From positions 37,709 to 101,708 of the forward strand of contig CAVPUM010000025.1 in NCBI GenBank assembly GCA_963708855.1: a stretch of DNA of 64,000 nucleotides, given 5' to 3'. The notes under the pieces are model-generated. The model ran no database searches. It saw nothing but the letters and a program-made list of their open reading frames with translations, and was not told the origin of the DNA. Source of the DNA: CAIWHR01 sp963708855 (GTDB taxonomy: Bacteria; Pseudomonadota; Gammaproteobacteria; Burkholderiales; Casimicrobiaceae). Both the position numbers and the translations under genes were made by a program. Positions 18,441-25,632 of the stretch are shown piece after piece (the first letter of the stretch is position 1; each line of letters starts with the position of its first letter).

Positions 18441-19282
18441 GATTGCGCCGGCTTCGCGCTGACTTCGAGCCGCGCCGTGGCGGCCGTCCTGCCGTCCATC
18501 CGCGCTGCGAGGCGGATCGTCGCGCCTTCGGAACCGGACGGGGCGAGTTGCGCGTCGATGTCCACCGCCGTACCCGGCGGCATGAACGAGCGCATCTTCA
18601 CGTGCGTCAACCGCGAGGGCGCGGGCCTGGTGCCCGCGGGCCAGTATGTCGCCTCGGTCGCGACGCCCATCGCAAGACCGATCTGCGCGTCGAGCAGGAG
18701 CGTCGCCGGGAAGACGGGCCGGCGTGGGAAATGGTCGCCGAAGAACGGAGCCGAAGCGGGCACGTAAAGCGTCGCGCTGGCCGAGACGCCGGGGACGCCG
18801 GCGGTGCGCACGACGCGCGGCGCGGCAACGCCGCGGAAACGCCCCGCTGGCGCGCCGGTGCCGTGGATCAGCTCGAAGCGCGCCGCGAGGTCGGCCGGCG
18901 AATCGAACTCCTCGACGGGCAGCATCGGGCCGAGGCAGTCGACGAGCTCGATCACGTCCGCCCCGTCGACGCGGGCGCGCCCGGCGTAGGCGACCGCGTG
19001 CTCGTCGCAGTTCTCGATGTCGACGGCGAGATCGAGCGTGCTCCCCGGCGCCACTTCGGATCGGAACCGCGTCTCGTTGGCGAGTGCGGCGACGGGCCGG
19101 CCGCGAAAGCCCACGTGCGCCATGGCGACCCACGCCGCGAGCTGCCCGACGGCTTCGGCGACGAGGCAAGCGGGAAACGCGCCGATGTCCGCCGGCACCG
19201 CGTAGCGCCCGCGCGCGCGCCGTCCCGCGTCGTATTCGACGATGCGGTCGACGAACGAGAACGCCGCGAAGTGATCACCCAT
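18437..19282 (-). CDS. Double-hotdog 3-hydroxyacyl-ACP dehydratase
   Basis: 281 residues made of two hotdog folds. The second carries the FabA/FabZ-type active site FFGDHFPRRPVFPATLLLDA, with His184 and Asp198; Asp at this place is as in FabA. The first (around residues 28-52, GAFPACLVAEAVGQLAAW) keeps an acidic residue (Glu43) but lacks the catalytic His, so it is probably structural. Role: dehydration of 3-hydroxyacyl-ACP made by the local FabG. It lies 39 bases after the ACP gene and overlaps the next gene as ATGA. Confidence 0.85.
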   Translation of the reverse strand: MGDHFAAFSFVDRIVEYDAGRRARGRYAVPADIGAFPACLVAEAVGQLAAWVAMAHVGFRGRPVAALANETRFRSEVAPGSTLDLAVDIENCDEHAVAYAGRARVDGADVIELVDCLGPMLPVEEFDSPADLAARFELIHGTGAPAGRFRGVAAPRVVRTAGVPGVSASATLYVPASAPFFGDHFPRRPVFPATLLLDAQIGLAMGVATEATYWPAGTRPAPSRLTHVKMRSFMPPGTAVDIDAQLAPSGSEGATIRLAARMDGRTAATARLEVSAKPAQS

Positions 19283-19321
19283 GCGCAGTCGCGAGGGCCC
19301 GTCGAGGCGGCAACCACGGCA

Positions 19322-19750
19322 TCATCCGGCCGCTTTGGTCTCGCGCTGGGCCGCGACGACGAGCTTGCAGAACGTTTCGGTCGTGAACAGCCGAGGGATG
19401 TCCTTGACCTTGGTCGGCGTCCGGAAACGATCGGGCGGAACCTCCGACAGGTAGGTGCGCAGCTGCGCGAGGCCGACGTCGGTGACGAGGCCGTTCTGCT
19501 CGAATTCGGCCTCGGTCAACGTGCCCCGGGCGTTCTCGACGATCTTGCCCCGCGGTATCTTGACCTTGAACGCGCGCTCGAGGCGGAAGACCATGTCGAG
19601 GAAATCGATCGACTCCGCGTCGAGGTCGTCGATCAGCGACGCGTCGGGCTTGACGTCCTCGAGGTCGCATCCCAGCGCGTCGGCGATGGTCGCCGCAACC
19701 GTCGGCATTACCGCGAGTATGTCTTCCTTGGATATTTGCGCTTGCGTCAT
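19322..19750 (-). CDS. Acyl carrier protein with C-terminal extension
   Basis: 142 residues. The first ~85 form an ACP with the attachment serine Ser47 in DDLDAESIDFLDMVFRLE. About 55 extra residues follow (LAQLRTYLSEVPPDRF ... DIPRLFTTETFCKLVVA), almost doubling the usual ACP length. The ATG at 19750 has a GAAGGGAA site just after the fabG stop. It is the carrier on which the neighbouring KS, KR, DH and ER should act, and the operon also encodes its own phosphopantetheinyl transferase. The extension may be a docking or dimerisation segment (inference). Confidence 0.88.
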   Translation of the reverse strand: MTQAQISKEDILAVMPTVAATIADALGCDLEDVKPDASLIDDLDAESIDFLDMVFRLERAFKVKIPRGKIVENARGTLTEAEFEQNGLVTDVGLAQLRTYLSEVPPDRFRTPTKVKDIPRLFTTETFCKLVVAAQRETKAAG

Positions 19751-19764
19751 TGTCGTGATTCCCT

Positions 19765-20535
19765 TCATTCCATTTTGAATCCGCCGTCGACGGCGAACAC
19801 CTGGCCCGTGACGTAGTCCGCGTACGCCGAAACGAGAAACCACACCGCATAGGCGACTTCCTCCGGCCGGCCGTAGCGCTTGAGCAGGATGCGCGCCTTC
19901 ACCTCGTCGCCGGCCATCTCGCGCACGTCCTTCGACATGTCGGTGTCGATCACTCCGGGCGCCACACAGTTCACGTTGATCCTGCGCGGCGCGAGCTCGA
20001 CCGCGAGCGCGCGGGTGAACGCATTGATCGCGCCTTTGCTCGCCGCGTAATTGGTCTGGCCCCGGCCGCCCTTTTCGCCGGCGACCGAACTGATGTTGAC
20101 GATCCGGCCCGCGCGTTGCGAAACCATGTACGGAACGACTGCGCGGGTCACGTTGAAAACGCCGGTGACGTTGGTGTCGAGCACGACCGCGACGTCGTCG
20201 TCGTCGAACGCGGCGAGAGGGTTGTCGCGGATGGTGCCCGCGTTGTTGACGAGGATGTCGATCCGGCCACAGCGCTCGGCGATGCTCTCCACCGCCGCCG
20301 CGCAGGCCCTGGAGTCGCGGATGTCGACTTGCAGGGCGGCGATCGCGTGCCCGGTGGCGCGGCCATCGGCCACGACCGCATCGGCGGCCGCCGCATTGCC
20401 GCGATAGAAGAAGGTCACGTCCGCGCCCTCCGCGGCCAGCAGCAGGGCGATCGCGCGCCCGATGCCGCGACTGCCTCCGGTGACGATGGCGGACTTGCCC
20501 GATATTGCCGGGTCGGGGCGCACGCTCGGCATCAT
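19765..20535 (-). CDS. 3-oxoacyl-ACP reductase (FabG type)
   Basis: A 256-residue short-chain dehydrogenase: TGGSRGIG cofactor loop at 19-26, NNAG near 97-100, catalytic Ser150, Tyr163 and Lys167 (YxxxK), and a C-terminal YVTGQVFAVDGG. It matches FabG closely and should reduce 3-oxoacyl-ACP with NADPH. The start ATG-ATG overlaps the preceding reductase stop as ATGA. It is a second, operon-borne FabG rather than the housekeeping copy, which normally lies in fabHDG-acpP. Confidence 0.9.
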   Translation of the reverse strand: MMPSVRPDPAISGKSAIVTGGSRGIGRAIALLLAAEGADVTFFYRGNAAAADAVVADGRATGHAIAALQVDIRDSRACAAAVESIAERCGRIDILVNNAGTIRDNPLAAFDDDDVAVVLDTNVTGVFNVTRAVVPYMVSQRAGRIVNISSVAGEKGGRGQTNYAASKGAINAFTRALAVELAPRRINVNCVAPGVIDTDMSKDVREMAGDEVKARILLKRYGRPEEVAYAVWFLVSAYADYVTGQVFAVDGGFKME

Positions 20536-21317
20536 CCCGAAATGGCGAAGCCGCCGTCGACCACCAGCGTATGGCCGTTGATCATCCCGGCCTCGGGGAG
20601 GCAGAGCAGGTAGACAGCGTCTGCCACGTCCTCCGGGCTCAATACCGGCCCGGCCGGCGTGCGCTCGGCGAAGTTCGCAAGCAGCTCGTTCCGGTTGGGG
20701 AAGTAGGCGAGTGCGTCGGTGTCGACGACGCCGGCGCTGACCGTATTGACGCGGATGCCGCGCGGCCCGAGCTCCTGCGCCAGCGCGCGCACGAGGGATT
20801 CCAGCGCGGCCTTCGACGCGCCGATGAAGCCATAACCGGGCATCGCCCGCTGCGCGCCCAGGCTCGACATGGCAACGATGCGCGCGCCGGCGGGCATCAG
20901 CGGCAGACCGCGCTGGGTGAGGAGATTGAGCGCGAGCGCGTTGGTCTCCAGGCACCACCGCCAGTGCTTCAGCGTCATTTCTACCGTCGGTTTCAGGACG
21001 CCCGACGCGGCATTGCTCACCAGAATGTCGAGCCGGTCGAAATGCTTGCCGAACTCGGCGAAGATCTCGTCGACGGAATCCGGGATGCCGACGCTGCCCT
21101 GAATGGCGACCGCGCGGCGCCCCAGCGCGCGAATCCCTGCACAGAGGCTTTCGGCCTCCTCGGCGCTGTTGTAGTAGTTGGCCGCGATGTCGCAACCCTC
21201 GCGGGCAAGCTTCAGCGCGACGGCGCGCCCGATGCCGCGCGCGGCGCCGGTGACGAGAGCGACCTTTCCGGCCAATACACCGGGCATGAGCGGATTGCTG
21301 CTGCGTTCTTGGGTCAT
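20532..21317 (-). CDS. Enoyl-ACP reductase, FabL type (SDR)
   Basis: A 261-residue short-chain dehydrogenase whose motifs match FabL, the enoyl-ACP reductase III of Bacillus, rather than FabG: SNAASGVLKPTVEMT, MSSLGAQ, Tyr162-x6-Lys169 (GYGFIGASKAALE), VDTDALAYFPNRNELL and INGHTLVVDGG. The YX6K spacing is that of enoyl reductases. Its presence gives the operon a full reductive cycle, so the product should be at least partly saturated. The ATG at 21317 is 38 bases after the hydrolase stop; an internal ATG at 21287 is possible. Confidence 0.82.
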   Translation of the reverse strand: MTQERSSNPLMPGVLAGKVALVTGAARGIGRAVALKLAREGCDIAANYYNSAEEAESLCAGIRALGRRAVAIQGSVGIPDSVDEIFAEFGKHFDRLDILVSNAASGVLKPTVEMTLKHWRWCLETNALALNLLTQRGLPLMPAGARIVAMSSLGAQRAMPGYGFIGASKAALESLVRALAQELGPRGIRVNTVSAGVVDTDALAYFPNRNELLANFAERTPAGPVLSPEDVADAVYLLCLPEAGMINGHTLVVDGGFAISG

Positions 21318-21355
21318 GGGACCCGGCGTGGGCGCCGTCGGGGCAGGCAAAACCG

Positions 21356-22438
21356 CTATTTTAACCCGTCCGCCACAGCGCGCCTCGCACGGATGAGACG
21401 CTGCACCTCGATCGCCCAGTGCTTCTTGACGCCATGCCAGACGTCCGCCGCCCACAGCACGCCGTTGCCGGCATTCTCCGGGGGAACCGCGACGCCCGCG
21501 TCGGCGGCTCGGTAGGCGTCGATCCAGTTGCGCGTCGCGGCGTGGGCGGCGAGGGCATCCGTGTCGGGCACGAAGACGTGGCTGTACCACGCCGGGAGCA
21601 TCACGCCGCGCACGAGCGTGTTGCCTTCGCGGCGGAAATTGACCGCCTCCGTATCGCCGGGCAGAGTCCAGGCAAGGAAATCGAGCCCGATGGCGAAGCC
21701 GGTGAACTCGTCCACCGCGTCCGGGATCGTGTTCATCCGCCCGACCATGCTCCACTGGTTGGGCAAGAGCAGCGCCGCGCCCCCGGCGCCAACGACGGAC
21801 ACGTAGGAGACGGTCAGGCCGACGACCGGCCGTTCGGCCCCGGTCAGCGGATCGACGATGGATGTCCGATCCTCCGAAGCATCCGCCAGCGGATTCCAGA
21901 CCGGGATCGGGTGATCGTAGCGCCCTGCCAGTTCGTAGAGCACCTTGAGGGCCTGTACCCCGCCCTGGCTGTGTCCGATCATCATGGGCCGCATGCCGTC
22001 GCGCTCGTAATGCCACGCGATGAATCCGGCGATCTGCGCGCTGTCCTCGTAGGGACTGTGCGACCAGCGCCCGTCGCCCGGGTGCCGTATGCGGTTCTCG
22101 GGGTAGCCCATGCCGGTCAGGAACCGGCCTGCGGACTCCATCATCAGGTGGACAGGGTAGATGCCGCCATGGAGCAGAACGATGCGCGGCGCCGGTCCCC
22201 GCGCAAGCGTGTCGCGCACGTCCTCCGCGGTGACCTGTTCCGGATCGAGGGCAAGGATCCGGTCCTCCAGCGCACGATCGATCGCCACCGAGCGCAGAAC
22301 GGCTTGCGCCGCGGGTCTGGACACGACACCGGCGTCGGGGACCGCCACCGGCCGCGTCGCGCAGCCGCCGCCGGCGAACACCACGAGGGTGAGGGCCACC
22401 GCCAGCGCGATTGGGCGAAGATGATGGCGGAAGGTCAT
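21356..22438 (-). CDS. Secreted alpha/beta hydrolase, paralogue 1 (possible lipoprotein)
   Basis: 360 residues. The hydrophobic signal ends FAGGGCATRP, so Cys26 could be lipidated although the lipobox is weak. The hydrolase core has PRIVLLHGG, the nucleophile elbow MIGHSQGG (Ser157) and IPVWNPLADA. It is clearly paralogous to the gene at 23730-24764: both have PAPRIV, RHPxDG, IGHSQGG, PVWNP, a DEFTGFAI or EEFTGFAI block and a C-terminal VWHxVKxHW. The ATG overlaps the condensation-type gene as ATGA. A periplasmic esterase or transacylase acting on the operon's product is inference. Confidence 0.8.
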   Translation of the reverse strand: MTFRHHLRPIALAVALTLVVFAGGGCATRPVAVPDAGVVSRPAAQAVLRSVAIDRALEDRILALDPEQVTAEDVRDTLARGPAPRIVLLHGGIYPVHLMMESAGRFLTGMGYPENRIRHPGDGRWSHSPYEDSAQIAGFIAWHYERDGMRPMMIGHSQGGVQALKVLYELAGRYDHPIPVWNPLADASEDRTSIVDPLTGAERPVVGLTVSYVSVVGAGGAALLLPNQWSMVGRMNTIPDAVDEFTGFAIGLDFLAWTLPGDTEAVNFRREGNTLVRGVMLPAWYSHVFVPDTDALAAHAATRNWIDAYRAADAGVAVPPENAGNGVLWAADVWHGVKKHWAIEVQRLIRARRAVADGLK

Positions 22439-23733
22439 GAGTCGAGACGGGTCAAACGGCCCACCATGCCGTCGGCGACACTGTCGATGTCCGCTGCGGC
22501 CAACACGGCGCACTGGTACGAAATGCCCGCGTGCAGAACGCCGGCGGCGATGGTCGCCGCGACGACCACCGGCGCGAGCGGGCCGGTGGAGACAGCGCGC
22601 AGGTATTCGGGGGCCGGCATTCTTCCGCCGGCATTCTCCCAGAGCGAATCGACGTTGACCAGTGTGACCGCGCCCCACGTCGGATAGTTCTTGGCGTAGA
22701 AGCCCGCTCGCTGCTCGCGGGACAGGAAGGGCCACAGCACGCTGCTCGCGGCGACCCCCGGCAGACTCTGCAAATAGAGCTTGGCGTGCCTGATGCGCGC
22801 GGTTTCGGTGTGAATGTCGCGCGCGAGCTGCTCCAGAGCCATGCCGGGGGGCAGCGGATGCGAAACGCGGAACGAGCTCAGGAACTGGCCGAAGGTGACG
22901 TTGGGGTCGTAACCGAAATCGCGCCGAAGATTGACGATCGACGCGACGGCGAGCTCGTGCCGGCGCTCTTCGGGCGCGCGTTTGCCGGCGAACGGTTCCA
23001 GCGCCCGCAGCAAGGTTGCGAGCAACAGGTCGTTCAGGGTGACACCCCAGGCGCGCGCCGCGACGAGGAGCGCCGCGAGCTCCGGCGGATCGAGGCGGCG
23101 ATAGACGAAACCGTTGGCGGGGCTCCCGCCCTGGAGGCCGCGGGGTCGCACGGTGCGCCTGCAGCTGGCCGCGATGCTCCGCAGGGAGCGCACGCCCTTC
23201 AGCGCCGGCGCGGCTTGCCTGAGCAGCAGCCGTCCATAGGTGGCCGGGTAGCGGTCGAGGCGACGGGGAGGCGGCGCTTCGGGCCTGTCGCCGAGGTATC
23301 GGGAGACGATGCCCTCGAGGAGGATCACGATCGAGTCGCCGCCGGCGATCACATGGTCGTAGGCGAGGCCGAGGTGGAACCGGGGCCCGTTGTCGATGCA
23401 GAAGAACCGGAACGGGTTCAGCCCCCCGTCGCGTGCAAAGGGCACATTGAGCTCGTGCTCGATCGTCCGCGCGAGCACGGCACCCGGCTGGGGGCCCCCC
23501 GCGTGGACGGCGAGCACGACCTCCGCCGGACCTCCCGTGTATTCGAAGCGGCGGCGCGCGACGTCGAGCGTGAACCCGGTAAGTCCGAGGGCGCCGAGCT
23601 GGCGCGCGATGATCGCCTCCAGCCGCGAAACGTCGAGCGGACGGTCAATGCGGCCCACGTGAATCGCGGTGTACGGATGAAGATCCCGCCAGCGAAGCAT
23701 CGACGCCTGGAACAGGTTGAGGCGCCCCTTCAT
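22435..23733 (-). CDS. Condensation-domain-like acyltransferase (WES/DGAT or NRPS C-fold)
   Basis: 432 residues with the two-lobed CAT/condensation fold. The active-site region is YDHVIAGGDS (residues 125-134). Compared with the canonical HHxxxDG, the second His (His127) is kept, the first is Asp and the Asp-Gly pair is shifted to Gly-Gly-Asp. A tail motif NFGxV-like block is not obvious. Such stand-alone proteins join an acyl chain to an alcohol or amine. It is flanked by two paralogous hydrolases with ATGA overlaps on both sides, so all three are tightly co-expressed. Acceptor unknown. Confidence 0.72.
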   Translation of the reverse strand: MKGRLNLFQASMLRWRDLHPYTAIHVGRIDRPLDVSRLEAIIARQLGALGLTGFTLDVARRRFEYTGGPAEVVLAVHAGGPQPGAVLARTIEHELNVPFARDGGLNPFRFFCIDNGPRFHLGLAYDHVIAGGDSIVILLEGIVSRYLGDRPEAPPPRRLDRYPATYGRLLLRQAAPALKGVRSLRSIAASCRRTVRPRGLQGGSPANGFVYRRLDPPELAALLVAARAWGVTLNDLLLATLLRALEPFAGKRAPEERRHELAVASIVNLRRDFGYDPNVTFGQFLSSFRVSHPLPPGMALEQLARDIHTETARIRHAKLYLQSLPGVAASSVLWPFLSREQRAGFYAKNYPTWGAVTLVNVDSLWENAGGRMPAPEYLRAVSTGPLAPVVVAATIAAGVLHAGISYQCAVLAAADIDSVADGMVGRLTRLDS

Positions 23734-24764
23734 TCGGCGCTCCGGCGCTGTGCTCCGAGGAGCCGCCTTGCTTCGATCGTCCAGTGCCGCTTCACGCTGT
23801 GCCAGATGTCGGCGGCGTGGACGAGGTTGGTGGCATCGACCGCAGGATCGTCCGGGATCGCCGCGTTGCCGTCGGGCGTGTACGTCTCGATCCACGTCCG
23901 GGTGATCGGGTCGTCGGCGAGATGGCGGGTCTGCGGCAGTCCGATGTGCGTGTACGACGCCGGAAGTATCACGTTGCGAACGGCTGCGGATTGGGTTGCC
24001 CGATAAGGGTCGGAGCGGGGGAACAGCCCCGCGATGAGGTCCCATTCGATGGCGAACCCCGTGAATTCCTCGACGCTGTCCGGGATCTCGCGAAGCCTGC
24101 CGAGCATCTCCCATTGACCGAGCAATACGCGCGCGAGCTTCCCCGTGGCAATCGCCGCAACGTAGGGAAGCTGGAAGCCGACGACCGGGCGTGAAGCGCC
24201 ACTCAACGGATCAACGAACACCGTCCGCGCCTCCGCGGCGTCGGTCACCGGATTCCACACCGGGATCGCGTCCCCGAATGCGCCGGCGAGATCATGCAGC
24301 ACGCGGATGGCCATCATCCCGCCCTGGCTGTGCCCGATCACCAGCGGACGCACGCCTTCGGCCTCGTAATACCAGGCCAGCGTGCCAGCGACCTGTCGGC
24401 TGTCCGCGAAACTGCTCGACGAATAGCTGCCATCGCGCGGGTGCCGGACCCGCTCGGGCGGGTAGCCCATCGCGATCAGGAACTCCGCGAACGGCGCCAT
24501 GGAGGCGGGGGCGAAGCTGCCCTGGAACAGGACGATCCTCGGCGCCGGGACTCGCGCCAGGACCTCCGCGACGTCATCCCCGCTGACCCGGTCAGGGTCC
24601 AGGGCGAACAGCCGCTCCACCAAGGCTGGATCATGGCGGGCGGCCTCCGCCGGCGTTGCGGTTGCGGCCGTCCCCGCGCCAGCGGGCAGCGCCGCCACGG
24701 CGCCGATCGCGATCGCGCACAACCATGCCGGGACCGAACCCGCGGGGAGGATGCGCATGCCCAT
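23730..24764 (-). CDS. Secreted alpha/beta hydrolase, paralogue 2
   Basis: 344 residues with an N-terminal signal peptide (MGMRILPAGSVPAWLCAIAI, then an Ala/Gly-rich end), PAPRIVLFQG, the elbow VIGHSQGG (Ser147) and a C-terminal DIWHSVKRHW. It is a diverged duplicate of 21356-22438. The ATG at 24764 puts the signal peptide first and lies 17 bases after the methyltransferase stop; a second ATG at 24758 is possible. Together with its paralogue it brackets the condensation-type gene. Confidence 0.8.
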   Translation of the reverse strand: MGMRILPAGSVPAWLCAIAIGAVAALPAGAGTAATATPAEAARHDPALVERLFALDPDRVSGDDVAEVLARVPAPRIVLFQGSFAPASMAPFAEFLIAMGYPPERVRHPRDGSYSSSSFADSRQVAGTLAWYYEAEGVRPLVIGHSQGGMMAIRVLHDLAGAFGDAIPVWNPVTDAAEARTVFVDPLSGASRPVVGFQLPYVAAIATGKLARVLLGQWEMLGRLREIPDSVEEFTGFAIEWDLIAGLFPRSDPYRATQSAAVRNVILPASYTHIGLPQTRHLADDPITRTWIETYTPDGNAAIPDDPAVDATNLVHAADIWHSVKRHWTIEARRLLGAQRRSAE

Positions 24765-24781
24765 TCGCGACCGCGGCGCGT

Positions 24782-25402
24782 TCAACGCGCCGGGCGGCGG
24801 GGAAGGAAACGGCCCGTCCTGCGCAGGTATCGCGCGTAGGCATCGCCGTGCACAGCGGAAAGATGCCGTTCCTCGTTGCGCGCCTTGAGGTTCATGAGGA
24901 CGATGTGCACGCCCGCAATCAGCGTCATCGGTCCTGTCGGCACGATCGCCACCGAACAGAGCATCAAAAGGATGGAAAACGCGTAGATGGGGTGCCGGAC
25001 GCGCGCAAACAGTCCGTCGGTGATGAGATCCGTCTTGCGTTCGACGCCGACGTCCATCCGCCAGTCGCTGCCCATCCGCAGCCAGCATCGGATCGTGCCG
25101 GCGAGCGCGGCCACGGCGGCAACAGCCGCGACCCAGCGCAATGCGGCGAACGCGGGCTCGCCCAACGCGAATGCGGGAAGCGCCGGGACCGCGCCGGAGC
25201 GCGTGAGCGTTGCCCAGGGCAGGAAGATCCAGGCGGTGACGAGCGGTACCCAGACGAGCCACATGAGGCGTTCCAGACGCTGCTCGGGGACGAGCCCGAC
25301 GACCTTGCGGGTGGCACGGCGAACGCGGGCGATCATCACGCCGACCCCGATCCAGTACGACGATACCGTGGCGACGAGCACGGCGAGCGGAAGATCTTGC
25401 AT
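24782..25402 (-). CDS. Isoprenylcysteine/phospholipid methyltransferase-like membrane protein
   Basis: 206 residues with about five membrane segments and the C-terminal ICMT/PEMT signature GLFARVRHPIYAFSILL followed by NLKARNEERHL. Members methylate carboxyl or phospholipid head groups in membranes with S-adenosylmethionine. It is the first gene of the acyl-assembly operon and diverges from the WaaL-like gene. Methylation of the operon's product (for example a terminal carboxyl) is a reasonable inference, not shown. A TAGAAT on its strand lies at 25417-25412, almost on top of the start. Confidence 0.75.
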   Translation of the reverse strand: MQDLPLAVLVATVSSYWIGVGVMIARVRRATRKVVGLVPEQRLERLMWLVWVPLVTAWIFLPWATLTRSGAVPALPAFALGEPAFAALRWVAAVAAVAALAGTIRCWLRMGSDWRMDVGVERKTDLITDGLFARVRHPIYAFSILLMLCSVAIVPTGPMTLIAGVHIVLMNLKARNEERHLSAVHGDAYARYLRRTGRFLPRRPAR

Positions 25403-25571
25403 CGGTCGAGGATTCTAGCGTCGCTTCGGAGCGTCACCACGACTTACCCGCCTGGAACGACGGGACAACTCCCGCGACGAGGTGGACGTCGCCTTTCATT
25501 ATGCCAGTGTCGCGACGGGGCGCGGACGGCGGGAAATCCCCGTTTAATGGGCTCGCCGTCGGGGCCTCCGA

Positions 25572-25577
25572 TATAAT
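25572..25577 (+). promoter_or_regulatory. Candidate -10 box for the WaaL-like/GT9 pair
   Basis: TATAAT inside CTCCGATATAATC (25566-25578), identical over 13 bases to the msbA promoter region. It lies 55 bases before the WaaL-like ATG in the 230-base divergent gap (25403-25632). The minus-strand side of that gap has only weak boxes (TAGAAT 25417-25412; CATAAT 25503-25498) for the acyl-assembly operon. Confidence 0.55.
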
Positions 25578-25632
25578 CGCAACTCCGAGCGGCCCAACAG
25601 GGACGCCTCGACTCCTCCCAACCCACTGCCTG

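Noticed and set aside
15552..18767. Very long open frame (over 1,000 codons) opposite the ketosynthase genes
   Set aside because: It is an Arg-rich, Ala-rich complement of two clear KS genes in GC-rich DNA; no domain is recognisable. It is a shadow.
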